In this document: in pieces, positions 35,272 to 44,078 of the stretch
Position numbering within the stretch: the stretch's first letter is position 1
Layout: each line of letters opens with the position of its first letter
Assembly: GCA_045565285.1 (NCBI GenBank)
Contig: JBJLFR010000022.1
Span: 1 to 64,000, forward strand
Length of the DNA stretch: 64,000 bases
Direction: 5' to 3'
From: CACIIZ01 sp045565285
GTDB taxonomy: Bacteria > Pseudomonadota > Alphaproteobacteria > Rhodobacterales > Rhodobacteraceae
The notes under the pieces: model-generated
Told to the model about the DNA's origin: nothing
Database searches by the model: none
Seen by the model: only the letters and a program-made list of their open reading frames with translations
Program-made: the position numbers and the translations under genes

Positions 35272-36162
35272 ATGGATTTTTGGACAGAAATACCTAGTTT
35301 AGGAAAAAGGGATCTCCGAGATTTCAAAAAAAGTATAGATTCTGCTTTTAAGGGTTTTTCGCGTGAGTATGGTGAAAATATAGAGGCCTTTTTTGACCCT
35401 TTATATTTCTTCTTAGTTTGGTTGGAAAAATTGCTAATTGCTACACCATGGCCATTGATTCTTATTGCTGTAGCTGGACTTTCGTATCTTGGCTCTAGAA
35501 GTTGGAAATTATCTTTTGGATCGGTTTTATCTTTTATAATTATTGGTTATTTTGGTATGTGGAAAGATATGATGGCCACAATCTCCTTAATATCAGTTTC
35601 AACAATTATCTGCATTACAATTGGAATACCTGTAGGCATTTTGATGTCTAGATATGATAAGGTTCAAAGTGCTATCACACCAATACTTGATCTTATGCAA
35701 ACAATTCCAATTTTTGTTTATCTACTACCGGTAGTAATGTTGCTTGGGATTGGTCGTGTACCAGGACTAATAGCGGTTTGTGTTTATGCTCTTCCTCCTA
35801 TAGTTCGTCTCACTAATCTTGGGATTAGATTAGTTGACAAAGAAATTCTTGAAGCAGCAGATGCGTTTGGTTCGAATTATAGACAGAAATTGTTTGATGT
35901 TCAAATACCTCTAGCCTTACCAAACATTTTTGCAGGTGTTAATCAAACAATTATGATGGCACTAGCAATGGTAGTGATAGCATCAATGATTGGTGTTAAA
36001 GGACTTGGAATGCCGGTATTACAAGCCATACAAAATCAATACTTAACATTAGGTTTAATGAATGGACTGGCTATAGTTGCATTAGCAATAATTTTTGACA
36101 GAGTTTCGCAAAGATTTGGTAAAAGGCTACAAGCTCATAGATACGGTAAAGATCATGAGTGA
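35272..36162 (+). CDS. Betaine/choline-type ABC transporter permease (ProW/OpuAB type)
   Basis: The 296-residue permease has an N-terminal charged stretch of about 60 residues, then six to seven membrane helices. The EAA loop reads EAADAFGSNYRQKLFDVQIPLALPNI, with AGVNQTIMMALAMVVIASMIG typical of ProW. The start ATG lies after a GTAATAAA spacer with only a weak ribosome site. The last 8 bp overlap the ATPase start (ATGAGTGA), so the two are coupled. Confidence 0.88.
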   Translation: MDFWTEIPSLGKRDLRDFKKSIDSAFKGFSREYGENIEAFFDPLYFFLVWLEKLLIATPWPLILIAVAGLSYLGSRSWKLSFGSVLSFIIIGYFGMWKDMMATISLISVSTIICITIGIPVGILMSRYDKVQSAITPILDLMQTIPIFVYLLPVVMLLGIGRVPGLIAVCVYALPPIVRLTNLGIRLVDKEILEAADAFGSNYRQKLFDVQIPLALPNIFAGVNQTIMMALAMVVIASMIGVKGLGMPVLQAIQNQYLTLGLMNGLAIVALAIIFDRVSQRFGKRLQAHRYGKDHE

Positions 36163-37199
36163 TTCAAAACTAAAAATAAATAAGCTTTTTAAAATATTTG
36201 GGACTAACGCAAAAAAATTTGTATCACATGTAAACGACGGTATTTCCAAACAAGAATTACTTGATGAATATAATCATGTTCTTGGTTTGAATAATATCAA
36301 TTTAGAAATTCCAGAACAAAAAGTACAAGTTATTATGGGATTATCAGGTTCTGGAAAATCAACTCTAATAAGACACATCAATCGTTTAATTGAACCCACC
36401 TCTGGGGAAGTATTAGTTGACGGAGAAAATATATTGCAAATGACCTCAAAGCAACTTCAAGAATTCAGAAGAAAAAAAACCTCTATGGTTTTCCAAAAAT
36501 TTGCACTACTACCTCATAAAACAGTCGCTCAAAATGTTGCATACGGTCTTATCATACAGGGAATAAGTGAAAAAACAGCCAAGCATGATAGTCATAAATG
36601 GATTGACAGAGTAGGACTCTCAGGTTTTGAAGATCGATATCCTGCTCAATTGTCTGGTGGCATGCAACAAAGGGTTGGTTTAGCAAGAGCACTAGCAACA
36701 GATGCACCAATTCTTCTTATGGATGAAGCATTTTCAGCACTTGATCCTCTAATAAGAACAGATATGCAAGATATTTTATTAGACCTTCAAAATGATTTGA
36801 AGAAAACCAATTATCTTCATAACTCATGATCTTGATGAAGCTTTAAGAATTGGTGATAATATAGCAATTCTTAGAGATGGTAAGATTATTCAAAAGGGTA
36901 ATCCCCAAGATATAATTATGAAACCTGCTAATGATTATATTTCAGATTTTATTAAAGATGTAAACAGGGGAAAAGTTATAAAAGTTGCAACAATAATGAA
37001 AAATGGTACTTGCAAAGGTCCGGATATAGCAGCAACGTTACCATTGGAAAATGCTTTACAGATTCTGAATAAAACTTCAATAAAAGAGTGTAATGTAATT
37101 GATAAAGAGGGCAAAAAAATAGGTATTGTTTCTCTTAATAGTGCTATAGCTGCATTATATACTAAAGAAGAAAAAAGCAGCCAAAAAAGATATAAATAG
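36155..37199 (+). pseudogene. Betaine-type ABC transporter ATPase (ProV type), frameshifted
   Basis: The start is ATG 36155, overlapping the permease stop. Residues up to about 215 show GLSGSGKST, LSGGMQQRVGLARAL and LLMDEAFSALDPL, as in ProV. Near 36803-36810 the frame is lost. One base fewer in the AAAACCAA stretch would join KKT to IIFITHDLDEALRIGDN (the H-loop) in the other frame. That frame continues through the C-terminal CBS-type part to 37199 (SLNSAIAALY). As written the first frame ends at 36829. The second half lacks its own start signal. Either the assembly has an extra base or the importer is inactive. Confidence 0.85.
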
Positions 37200-37226
37200 G
37201 TGGTTGATAATATCTTTGCTTACAAT

Positions 37227-38038
37227 TTAGTAACTATAATTTAGAGCAAAAATAGTAGTAATATTATTCTCTTTTAATACTATAGGGCTTTTTGCAACCT
37301 GCCCTATTAATTTTTTGTAACTTAAATTTGCAGTTAAGCTCAACTTATCATTTAGTTTATAAATCCCTATTATATTTGCTGAAATATCTTTTATACCATC
37401 ACTTAAACTATATACTGAATATCCAGAAGAAATATTTTCATTACTGTCTATCCCAAAATAGTTATTCAAGTATGTTTTATCAGCATAAGTGAATGAAATT
37501 GAGGGGGAATAATAAATGTATTCAATCCAATAATAGGAAAACCACTTCCTAATGATGTTTTCAAATAAGAACCTTTATGACCTTTTTGAAATATATCGTA
37601 AGCAAGTTCTGAAGAAATTGAATAATACTTGCTCTTATATTTAGCTCCAACTTTAGGTTCCAAAGTCCAATTAATTTTATTTAATCCAGATAAATTATTA
37701 TCTTGTTTTGGATCTCTTCCAAGATTTAAACCGACACCATAATTGAATGACCAGCTTTCATTATTAAAAAAGTCAACCTTAACTCCCGCTATAGGATTAA
37801 CTTTAATTTTTTTGTATTTAAAGTCTAAAAATGGGACAGTTCGGCTTAAAGAATTATCAGATCCTTCATATTTAGGAGTATTTATAATTCCAAGACCTAT
37901 ATTTAAGTCAAAATTTCTACTTTCATTTAAGGTATAATTTTCTTTTTTTGATTCAGCATTTATAGAAGAAATCATAAGAAAAAATAATATAAAAGAAGTT
38001 TTTAAATTTTTGATAAAACTAAATGAGAACATATCCAA
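37227..38038 (-). pseudogene. MipA/OmpV family outer-membrane protein, frameshifted
   Basis: The first frame (38038 to about 37510) has a signal peptide ending ISSINAES and beta-strand repeats such as NLGIINTPKYEGSDN and RTVPFLDFKYKKIKVNPIAGVKV, as in MipA/OmpV barrels. The run of five G at 37503-37507 (five C in the coding strand) breaks the frame. With four the protein reads FIIP, then SISFTYADKTYLNNYFGIDS, and continues to ALNYSY with the usual C-terminal Tyr. Total length would then be about 270, normal for the family. It converges with the proV-like gene. Confidence 0.8.
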
Positions 38039-38096
38039 TAATAATAAAATTTTTAAATTTCAATTAATATCTTATCTTATAATTAATTTTTATTCA

Positions 38097-39104
38097 TTAG
38101 TGAATACGTCTTCTTCTTTTATTTTTTGAAGTACTCTTAACTTCAGAACTATCAGATTTTGATGAAAATTTACCAAAACAATCCTCAATCAAATCCAAAC
38201 TTACTTCTCTTGAAGTTAGCTTTTTAGATAAGGATTTTTTCATTGCTCTTATATGTAATGGGGTAGTGCCACAGCAACCTCCAATTATGCTAGCACCTAA
38301 ATCTCTTGCAAAGCAAGCATACTTAGCCATAATTTCAGGAGTACCATCATAAACAATTTTTCCTCCTTTGAATTTAGGTATACCCGCATTACCTTTAGCT
38401 ATTATTTTAATTTCTTCATTTATGAAGCTTTTAATAGTTCTTAGAAGATCTGAAGACCCCACCCCACAATTAGCTCCAAAAGCTAACGGCTTATAATCTA
38501 GATTAAAGATTAAATTTTTAAACTCTAATGGAGTTATTCCCATCATTGTCCTACCAGAAGTATCAAAACTCATTGTCCCACACCATTGCATATTTAGGCT
38601 TTTTGCAGCAGCAACCGCTGCTTTGAATTCATCAATATGTGACATTGTTTCAATCCAAAGGACATCTACACCACCATCTTTAAGGCCTTTAGACTGTTCT
38701 TTAAAGATATCAATGGCTTCACTATACGTCATTGAGCCTAGAGGTTCAATCAATTCACCTGTAGGACCTATAGATCCAGCAAGTACTATAGAACGATTAT
38801 AATTATATATAATTTCTTTGCCAATTTCAGCTGATTTTTTTGAAACCATATATGAATTTTTTTCTTGCCTGTGCAGTTTTAATCTAGCTGAATTTGAACC
38901 AAATGAGTTAGTTAAAATTAAATCACTTCCCGCGTCTAGAAAGCTTTCATACAGCTGCCTTACTTTATCTGGATATTCTATATTCCATAACTCAGGTGCG
39001 TCTCCTGAGGTAAGTCCCATTTTAAATAATTCTGTTCCTGTTCCACCATCAGCAAGTATCCAATCATTTTCTTTTAACATTTTGGAAAGTAGGTTAATGG
39101 ACAT
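38097..39104 (-). CDS. bmt: Betaine-homocysteine S-methyltransferase
   Basis: The 335-residue TIM barrel begins LLSKMLKENDWILADGGTGTELF and carries the zinc ligands of the homocysteine S-methyltransferase family: Cys in GANCGVGSSD and the CC pair in GGCCGTTPLHIRA. WNIEYPDKVRQLYESFLDAGSD resembles bacterial Bmt/BHMT. It would transfer a methyl group from betaine (or dimethyl-thetin-like donors) to homocysteine, giving methionine. A betaine-type importer lies 2 kb to the left. The C-terminal tail is a run of basic residues (KNKRRRRIH). Confidence 0.8.
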   Translation of the reverse strand: MSINLLSKMLKENDWILADGGTGTELFKMGLTSGDAPELWNIEYPDKVRQLYESFLDAGSDLILTNSFGSNSARLKLHRQEKNSYMVSKKSAEIGKEIIYNYNRSIVLAGSIGPTGELIEPLGSMTYSEAIDIFKEQSKGLKDGGVDVLWIETMSHIDEFKAAVAAAKSLNMQWCGTMSFDTSGRTMMGITPLEFKNLIFNLDYKPLAFGANCGVGSSDLLRTIKSFINEEIKIIAKGNAGIPKFKGGKIVYDGTPEIMAKYACFARDLGASIIGGCCGTTPLHIRAMKKSLSKKLTSREVSLDLIEDCFGKFSSKSDSSEVKSTSKNKRRRRIH

Positions 39105-39259
39105 TTTTTACCTAAATAATTTAAGATTCGTTGATACTCAAAAAACTAAAAAACAATAATATAAATTCAATTTATATACCAAATTCATATAAACCTCAAA
39201 ATAAGTCATTAATACAAATTTTTTTAGTAAATAATATTAAATAAAGAAAGTTAATTATT

Positions 39260-39739
39260 ATGAACTATGGAATACTTTTCCTTCCTGCAGCTTTATTTCC
39301 TGCGGATACCACTAATGATGATAAATTATGCTAACAGATATAGCTCATTGCGTGCACTAATTAGAAGAATAAATGACGATCTAGTAGAAAATCGTGAATC
39401 AAAAGTAAAATTTATGTTAAAAAATATCTTGAACAAATTCAAATTTTGAGAAGAAGACTTTATCTAAATAGAACATTTCAAACATTAGGATCGGTAAGCT
39501 TTTTTTAATCTATTAGTTATATTTTTTGGACTTCAATTAATTTCTGATATACCTAATCCAAATATGGTCAACATATTTATTTCTTTTTTTATTGCAGCTT
39601 TATTAATTCTTTCAATATCAATAGCGCTCTTCATTTTTGAACTTCAGTTGTCAGTTAAAGCATTAAATAAATACCTAGAAGACTTAAAAGAAACATGCTA
39701 CTCCACTAATATGAACAATATTATTTTGATAAAAAAATG
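39260..39739 (+). pseudogene. DUF2721 family membrane protein, broken by three frameshifts
   Basis: Pieces of one protein lie in successive frames. MNYGILFLPAALFPA (from ATG 39260) continues, after removal of one base near 39303, as IPLMMINYANRYSSLRALIRRI to about 39430. A single-base loss near 39430 joins it to EQIQILRRRLYLNRTFQTLGSVSFF. One T too many in the run 39490-39496 separates this from NLLVIFFGLQLI and a last hydrophobic stretch that ends in KYLEDLKE and beyond. Together they match DUF2721 in order and length. The end overlaps the redoxin start by ATGA. Confidence 0.75.
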
Positions 39740-40264
39740 ATTACACCAACAAGAAAAGCACCAAGCTTAGTTTTACCCACTGTTTACCATGGTGAGTTTA
39801 ATTTGTTCAATGAATCTCCGAAAAAATTCACTATGGCAATATTTATAAGAGGTTTACATTGTCCACTTTGTATTACTTATCTCAAAGAAATTACAACTTA
39901 TCTTTCAACATTAAGTGATCTTGGAGTCGACTACGTAATTATTTCTGCAGATGATCAAACCCGTGCAACACAAATGTTGCAGAAAGTTGGATCGACAGAA
40001 TTAAGATTTGCATATAACCTTGATATTGAAAAAGCAAAGGAATGGAATTTGTATATATCTAAAGGAAAAGGTAAAACTTCAATTGGTGTTGAAGAATTAG
40101 ATTTTTTTCCAGAACCAGGCCTATTTTTAATTAAACCAGATAAAACAATTTTTTCCGTATACATACAGTCTATGCCCTTTGCCAGGCCACAATTCAAAGA
40201 TATAGTTAATTCTTTAAACTTTATTATTGAAAAAAAATATCCAGCTAGGGGAAATATTACTTAA
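39737..40264 (+). CDS. Peroxiredoxin-like redoxin (AhpC/TSA type)
   Basis: The 175-residue protein has a thioredoxin fold with the redox centre RGLHCPLCITYLKEI, a CxxC instead of the usual single peroxidatic Cys, then DLGVDYVIISADDQ and PGLFLIKPDKTIF. No signal peptide is visible. It could be a thiol peroxidase or disulfide reductase of the PRX-like2 group. Its ATG overlaps the stop of the broken DUF2721 gene, which suggests the two were once coupled. Confidence 0.78.
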   Translation: MITPTRKAPSLVLPTVYHGEFNLFNESPKKFTMAIFIRGLHCPLCITYLKEITTYLSTLSDLGVDYVIISADDQTRATQMLQKVGSTELRFAYNLDIEKAKEWNLYISKGKGKTSIGVEELDFFPEPGLFLIKPDKTIFSVYIQSMPFARPQFKDIVNSLNFIIEKKYPARGNIT

Positions 40265-40299
40265 GATTAATAGTAAACTATTTTAATTAAATTAAAATT

Positions 40300-40707
40300 A
40301 TGAATGATTTGTATTTAACATCAATCTTTGCTTCACTTTTTACATTTATCTATCTTTTTCTTTCATTCAGAGTTGGATATTTTAGAGGGAGTCCCGTTAT
40401 GAGACTTATTTTTAAAATGGGTCATGAAATCAATGAAAAGAAGTTGAATCGTAATGTCAGATCACATGGTAATTTTTCAGAATATGTACCTATTTTTTTA
40501 ATACTGCTCTTAATACTAGAAATTAAAAATGGGACACCATTTTTATACTTATTAACTATATGTTTAATATTTTTATATGGTAGATTAGCACATGCTATTT
40601 GCTTTTCTTTCTATGCATTCAACCCCTTTCTTAGAATATCAGGTATGCTTTGTACATATCTTGGATTAGGCACATTAAGTCTATTATTAGTTTATCAATT
40701 ATCATAA
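40300..40707 (+). CDS. MAPEG family membrane protein
   Basis: The 135-residue protein has four hydrophobic helices and the family phrases RVGYFRGSPVMRLIFKMGHEINEKKLNRNVRSHGNFSEYVP and LAHAICF. This layout, with charged loops after helix 1, is that of MAPEG proteins (membrane-associated eicosanoid/glutathione metabolism). Bacterial members often have glutathione transferase or peroxidase activity. It follows the redoxin by 35 bp and may share its operon. Confidence 0.8.
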   Translation: MNDLYLTSIFASLFTFIYLFLSFRVGYFRGSPVMRLIFKMGHEINEKKLNRNVRSHGNFSEYVPIFLILLLILEIKNGTPFLYLLTICLIFLYGRLAHAICFSFYAFNPFLRISGMLCTYLGLGTLSLLLVYQLS

Positions 40708-40766
40708 ATAGTAATTAATTATTCATTCTCTATTAGAAGAATTCTTATCTAAAATTAGGAGAGCAA

Positions 40767-41642
40767 TTGGAAAATATTCGTGGAATTTTTTTTATGACAG
40801 TTGCAATGGCTAGTTTTGCATTAGAAGATCTTATTATAAAAATTTTATCAAAATTTATGCCAGTTTCCCAAATTCTAATATATGTTGGAATAGTTTCGGT
40901 TTGTTTATTGATCATTATGGGGAAAATACAGAAAATTCCTATAATAAGATCTCAAGACATCAAAAACCCCTTAATACTTTTTCGTACAATATCTGATATG
41001 CTTGGGGCGATTTTTATAGTTTATGCAATATCTTTAATTTCTCTATCAACGGTTTCTTCCTTTTTGCAAGCTATACCTCTACTAGTAACAGCAGGATCTG
41101 CATTTTTTTTAAAAGAAAAAGTAGGGTGGCGTCGTTGGTCTGCAGTTGTAGTTGGTTTTTGTGGAGTAATTTTAATACTTAAACCTGGAATGAATGGTTT
41201 CCAAAGTTCTTCAATATTAGCATTTATAGGGATATTTTTTTTAGGATTAAGAGATCTTATCACAAGAAATATAAAAGATGATATACCATCCTTAACAATC
41301 TCGATATATGCCTTTTTGGCAACAACAATAGGTGGGGTCTTATTAATACCAATCAGTAACACTTTTGTTGTAATATCAACTGTGCAGTCGTATTTAATAT
41401 TATTAAGTGCAGTTGTAGCAAGTTTTTCGTATTTTATGCTTGTTTTAGCAACTAGAAAAGGTGATGTGTCAGTTATATCTCCTTTTCGATATACTAGGCT
41501 TCTTTTTGCATTAATCTTAGCTGTTTTTATATTGGGAGAAAGGCCAGATTTTTATACTTTAGTAGGTGCTACAATTATAATATTGTCCGGTTGTTATACC
41601 TTTTGGCGAGAATATTTGATTAAAAAAAAGAAAATTATATGA
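40767..41642 (+). CDS. EamA/DMT family permease
   Basis: The 291-residue protein has about ten membrane helices in two EamA repeats (for example GIFFMTVAMASFALEDLIIK and RKGDVSVISPFRYTRLLFALIL). The start is TTG at 40767 after TTAGGAGAG. It overlaps the next gene by ATGA (41639-41642), and that gene is also EamA, so the two may form a paired transporter. Substrates of the family range from amino acids to metabolites; not predictable here. Confidence 0.85.
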   Translation: MENIRGIFFMTVAMASFALEDLIIKILSKFMPVSQILIYVGIVSVCLLIIMGKIQKIPIIRSQDIKNPLILFRTISDMLGAIFIVYAISLISLSTVSSFLQAIPLLVTAGSAFFLKEKVGWRRWSAVVVGFCGVILILKPGMNGFQSSSILAFIGIFFLGLRDLITRNIKDDIPSLTISIYAFLATTIGGVLLIPISNTFVVISTVQSYLILLSAVVASFSYFMLVLATRKGDVSVISPFRYTRLLFALILAVFILGERPDFYTLVGATIIILSGCYTFWREYLIKKKKII

Positions 41643-42544
41643 ATATAAAGGGAGGACTTTTCATTGCATTTGGCATGCTGATACTAGCAATTGGTGATAA
41701 TTATATTCGTTTTCTAACTGATAAAATTGGACTTTGGCAATTTCACCTCATAAGAAGTTTAATTGCAATACCATTACTAATATTATTTTCTATATATCAA
41801 AATTGGTTAATAATTTTTCCTAAAAATATTAAATTTGTTTTTTATAGAACAGCTTTAATAGTAATTGCCATGTTAATATACTTTGGTTGTTTAGCCTTTT
41901 TCCCAATCTCTCAAGTTGCTGCGGGACTTTTTACTTCTCCTTTTTTTGTAATTATATTTTCTAACATTTTGTATAAAGAAAAATTTAACTTTATAAAAAT
42001 ATTGTCTATTTTCATAGGTAGTATAGGTGTTTTTATGGTATTAGATATTAATATTTATAATTTTACTTATGGAGCATTATTTCCAATATTTGCAGGAGCA
42101 TTTTATGCACTTTCATCAATAACTACCAGAAAATGGTGTAAGGATGAAGATCCTCGATCACTTATGTTTATGTTTTTTACGGGAATTGGTCTTGCATCAT
42201 TTCTGATCATTATTACACTGGAATTAAACTCATTCCTTTCATTAGTACCAGTCTCAGAATCTTTTATATCGTTAGGTTTTACTTCCATGGATAATGTATC
42301 TTTATTTATAATTATATTTCATGCTTTAGTATCAGTTATTGGTGGTATTTTTATCACCTACGGATATCAAAAAGGAGAAACAAGTTTTGTTGCTATTTTT
42401 GAATATTCATTCCTATTTTTTGCTACCTTTTGGGGTGTTTTATTTTTATCAGATTTTATTTCTACTTATATAATTGCTGGAATGGTACTTATTCTTTTAT
42501 CTGGAATCTTAGTTTCAATTAAAGAAAAAAATAAAGGGAGATGA
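41639..42544 (+). CDS. EamA/DMT family permease, second of a pair
   Basis: The 301-residue protein again has about ten hydrophobic helices with the EamA pattern (GGLFIAFGMLILAIGDNYIRF; KGETSFVAIFEYSFLFFATFWGVLF). It is diverged from the upstream copy. The overlap with the upstream gene and the closeness of the next small gene (8 bp) indicate one operon of three. Whether the two permeases act together is inference. Confidence 0.85.
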   Translation: MNIKGGLFIAFGMLILAIGDNYIRFLTDKIGLWQFHLIRSLIAIPLLILFSIYQNWLIIFPKNIKFVFYRTALIVIAMLIYFGCLAFFPISQVAAGLFTSPFFVIIFSNILYKEKFNFIKILSIFIGSIGVFMVLDINIYNFTYGALFPIFAGAFYALSSITTRKWCKDEDPRSLMFMFFTGIGLASFLIIITLELNSFLSLVPVSESFISLGFTSMDNVSLFIIIFHALVSVIGGIFITYGYQKGETSFVAIFEYSFLFFATFWGVLFLSDFISTYIIAGMVLILLSGILVSIKEKNKGR

Positions 42545-42551
42545 GATAAAA

Positions 42552-42857
42552 ATGGTTGGAATGATTAACTGTATAAGGTTTAGACCTAAAGAAGGTCAAG
42601 TGGAAGCTTTGTTTAAGGCTTATGCAGAATACGTTAGAGATTATCCATTTGATGACATAATGCATCAAATTATTGATCTAGGAACTGGAGAATACGCCCT
42701 AATAGGATTACATCATAGTATTGATACTTTTGTAGATATTATGAATAGAGATAATCGAGTAAGTGATATGTTGAGAGTGTTCGTAGAGCCATATGAAGAC
42801 GGAGAAAGTTTTCATTCAATCTCGGGGCCTGTGGTAAATTACAATGATTTTCTCTAG
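42552..42857 (+). CDS. Small dimeric alpha/beta-barrel-type protein, unknown
   Basis: The 101-residue protein begins MVGMINCIRFRPKEGQVEALFKAYAEYVRD, as in antibiotic-biosynthesis-monooxygenase-like small proteins, and has a second half with YALIGLHHSIDTFVDIMNRD. I cannot assign it to a named family. It is the last gene of the EamA operon. Right after it lies a dead open frame. Confidence 0.5.
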   Translation: MVGMINCIRFRPKEGQVEALFKAYAEYVRDYPFDDIMHQIIDLGTGEYALIGLHHSIDTFVDIMNRDNRVSDMLRVFVEPYEDGESFHSISGPVVNYNDFL

Positions 42858-42894
42858 TGAATAAATAAAAAAAATTTTACTTTCATATGATCCT

Positions 42895-43284
42895 ATGATT
42901 CAGTTTATGTATAATTATTCTATTTTTCATCAAATAATTGGAACTTCTATTTCTACTTTAGCTTGAACTTAACATGAAATAAATAAAGCTGGTAGTTTAA
43001 AAACTCATAAAATAGTTGGTGGTAGTGGTATGAATACGTATTACTATTACTATCCGTCTTGTAGTTTTTTTACATATAATAAACCCAAACTTTTTGAAAG
43101 AATGGCTTATTTACCAGCTGAATTATTATGAAAGCAAATAGAATTCAAACCAACAGTTGAATTATTGTTAGGTAAAAGACCCAATTGAATGCAGAGAGAT
43201 CCTTCTATGATTGAGTCTTTTAGCGATAATGGTAACTTAGAAAAGCTTCAAGATTTATTAGGAAATCTAGATCAAAGAGAATAA
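42895..43284 (+). pseudogene. Decayed open frame with TGA at likely Trp positions
   Basis: One frame reads protein-like over 130 codons from ATG 42895 to TAA 43284, but has four internal stops: TGA 42964, TAA 42970, TGA 43129 and TGA 43186. If the TGA codons were Trp, the text would read AELLWKQIEF and KRPNWMQRD, both natural. Segments such as KIVGGSGMNTYYYYYPSC and LFERMAYLPAELL have amino-acid-like composition. I do not recognise the family. The genes around it use TGG for Trp, so a changed code is unlikely for this genome. The likeliest reading is a recent pseudogene. Confidence 0.6.
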
Positions 43285-43299
43285 GATAATGATATTTTT

Positions 43300-43887
43300 T
43301 TATACTGATGCTAAAGAAAGTATAACTACTAAAATCAAACTTATTCCCATAAAATATCTTACTATATTTTTAAAAGTTTTACTCAAAGGTAATTCATAAA
43401 ATAAGACACCGGCGTATAACCAAATTAAATGTATAGGAACCCAAATTAAATTACTTATCAATAATTTCAATAAAATTTCTATTAAGAAATTTGAAGGATA
43501 GAAAGCGAAACCTGAATAAAAAGATAAATTAACTATGTAAGCTTTTGGATTAATGAGCTGTAAGATTATACCATGTTTAATTCCAGGAATACTTTTCGAT
43601 TTTAAGAAATTTAAATTTGCACCCTTAAACATAATTTTTAAAGATAGATATATAAAAAAAATTGATGATAAAAATAAACAAATAGTTCTAACCATTGGAT
43701 AAGAAAAGATAATACTCGATAACCCAGAAATGACTAATAAAGCAACAAGGTTAGTACCTAAAAAAAGTCCGAAAACATATCTTATTCCAGATTTGAAACC
43801 ATAAGCAGTACCTACTCCAGCAGTTGATAAAACCCCAGGACCAGGAGTAATTATTAGAAAGAAAACAGCAAAAGCAAAAACGATCAA
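43300..43887 (-). CDS. LysE/RhtB family exporter
   Basis: The 195-residue protein starts MIVFAFAVFFLIITPGPGVLSTAGVGTAYG, with the family motif TPGPG in the first helix, and has about six helices in total. LQLINPKAYIVNLSFYSG matches the conserved central region. Such proteins export amino acids or analogues. It is intact and lies between two decayed genes. It converges on the dead ORF and is divergent from the sterol desaturase-like gene, with a 190-bp gap between. Confidence 0.83.
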   Translation of the reverse strand: MIVFAFAVFFLIITPGPGVLSTAGVGTAYGFKSGIRYVFGLFLGTNLVALLVISGLSSIIFSYPMVRTICLFLSSIFFIYLSLKIMFKGANLNFLKSKSIPGIKHGIILQLINPKAYIVNLSFYSGFAFYPSNFLIEILLKLLISNLIWVPIHLIWLYAGVLFYELPLSKTFKNIVRYFMGISLILVVILSLASV

Positions 43888-44078
43888 AAGGATAAATCTC
43901 TACTATAAATAGAAAATATTTATGATTAGATAAAACATATGGACATTATTTTAAAGAATAAAATTAATTCATCACTTTAATGTAAATAATTCTTCTCAGG
44001 CAAAACTAAAATTAGTTTACTCAAGTCATTAAAATATATAAAATATAAATGTTATATTTTTAATTAAAGAGAAGATTA

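Noticed and set aside
39105..39240. Possible SAM-type riboswitch upstream of bmt
   Set aside because: Marine alphaproteobacteria sometimes carry SAM-II or SAM-V elements there, so I looked. The leader is AT-rich, and I could not find the GCUAAA-type 3' element or a convincing pseudoknot.
42895..43284. Genome-wide TGA-as-Trp code
   Set aside because: Intact genes use TGG for Trp and several end in TGA, so only this dead frame behaves so.
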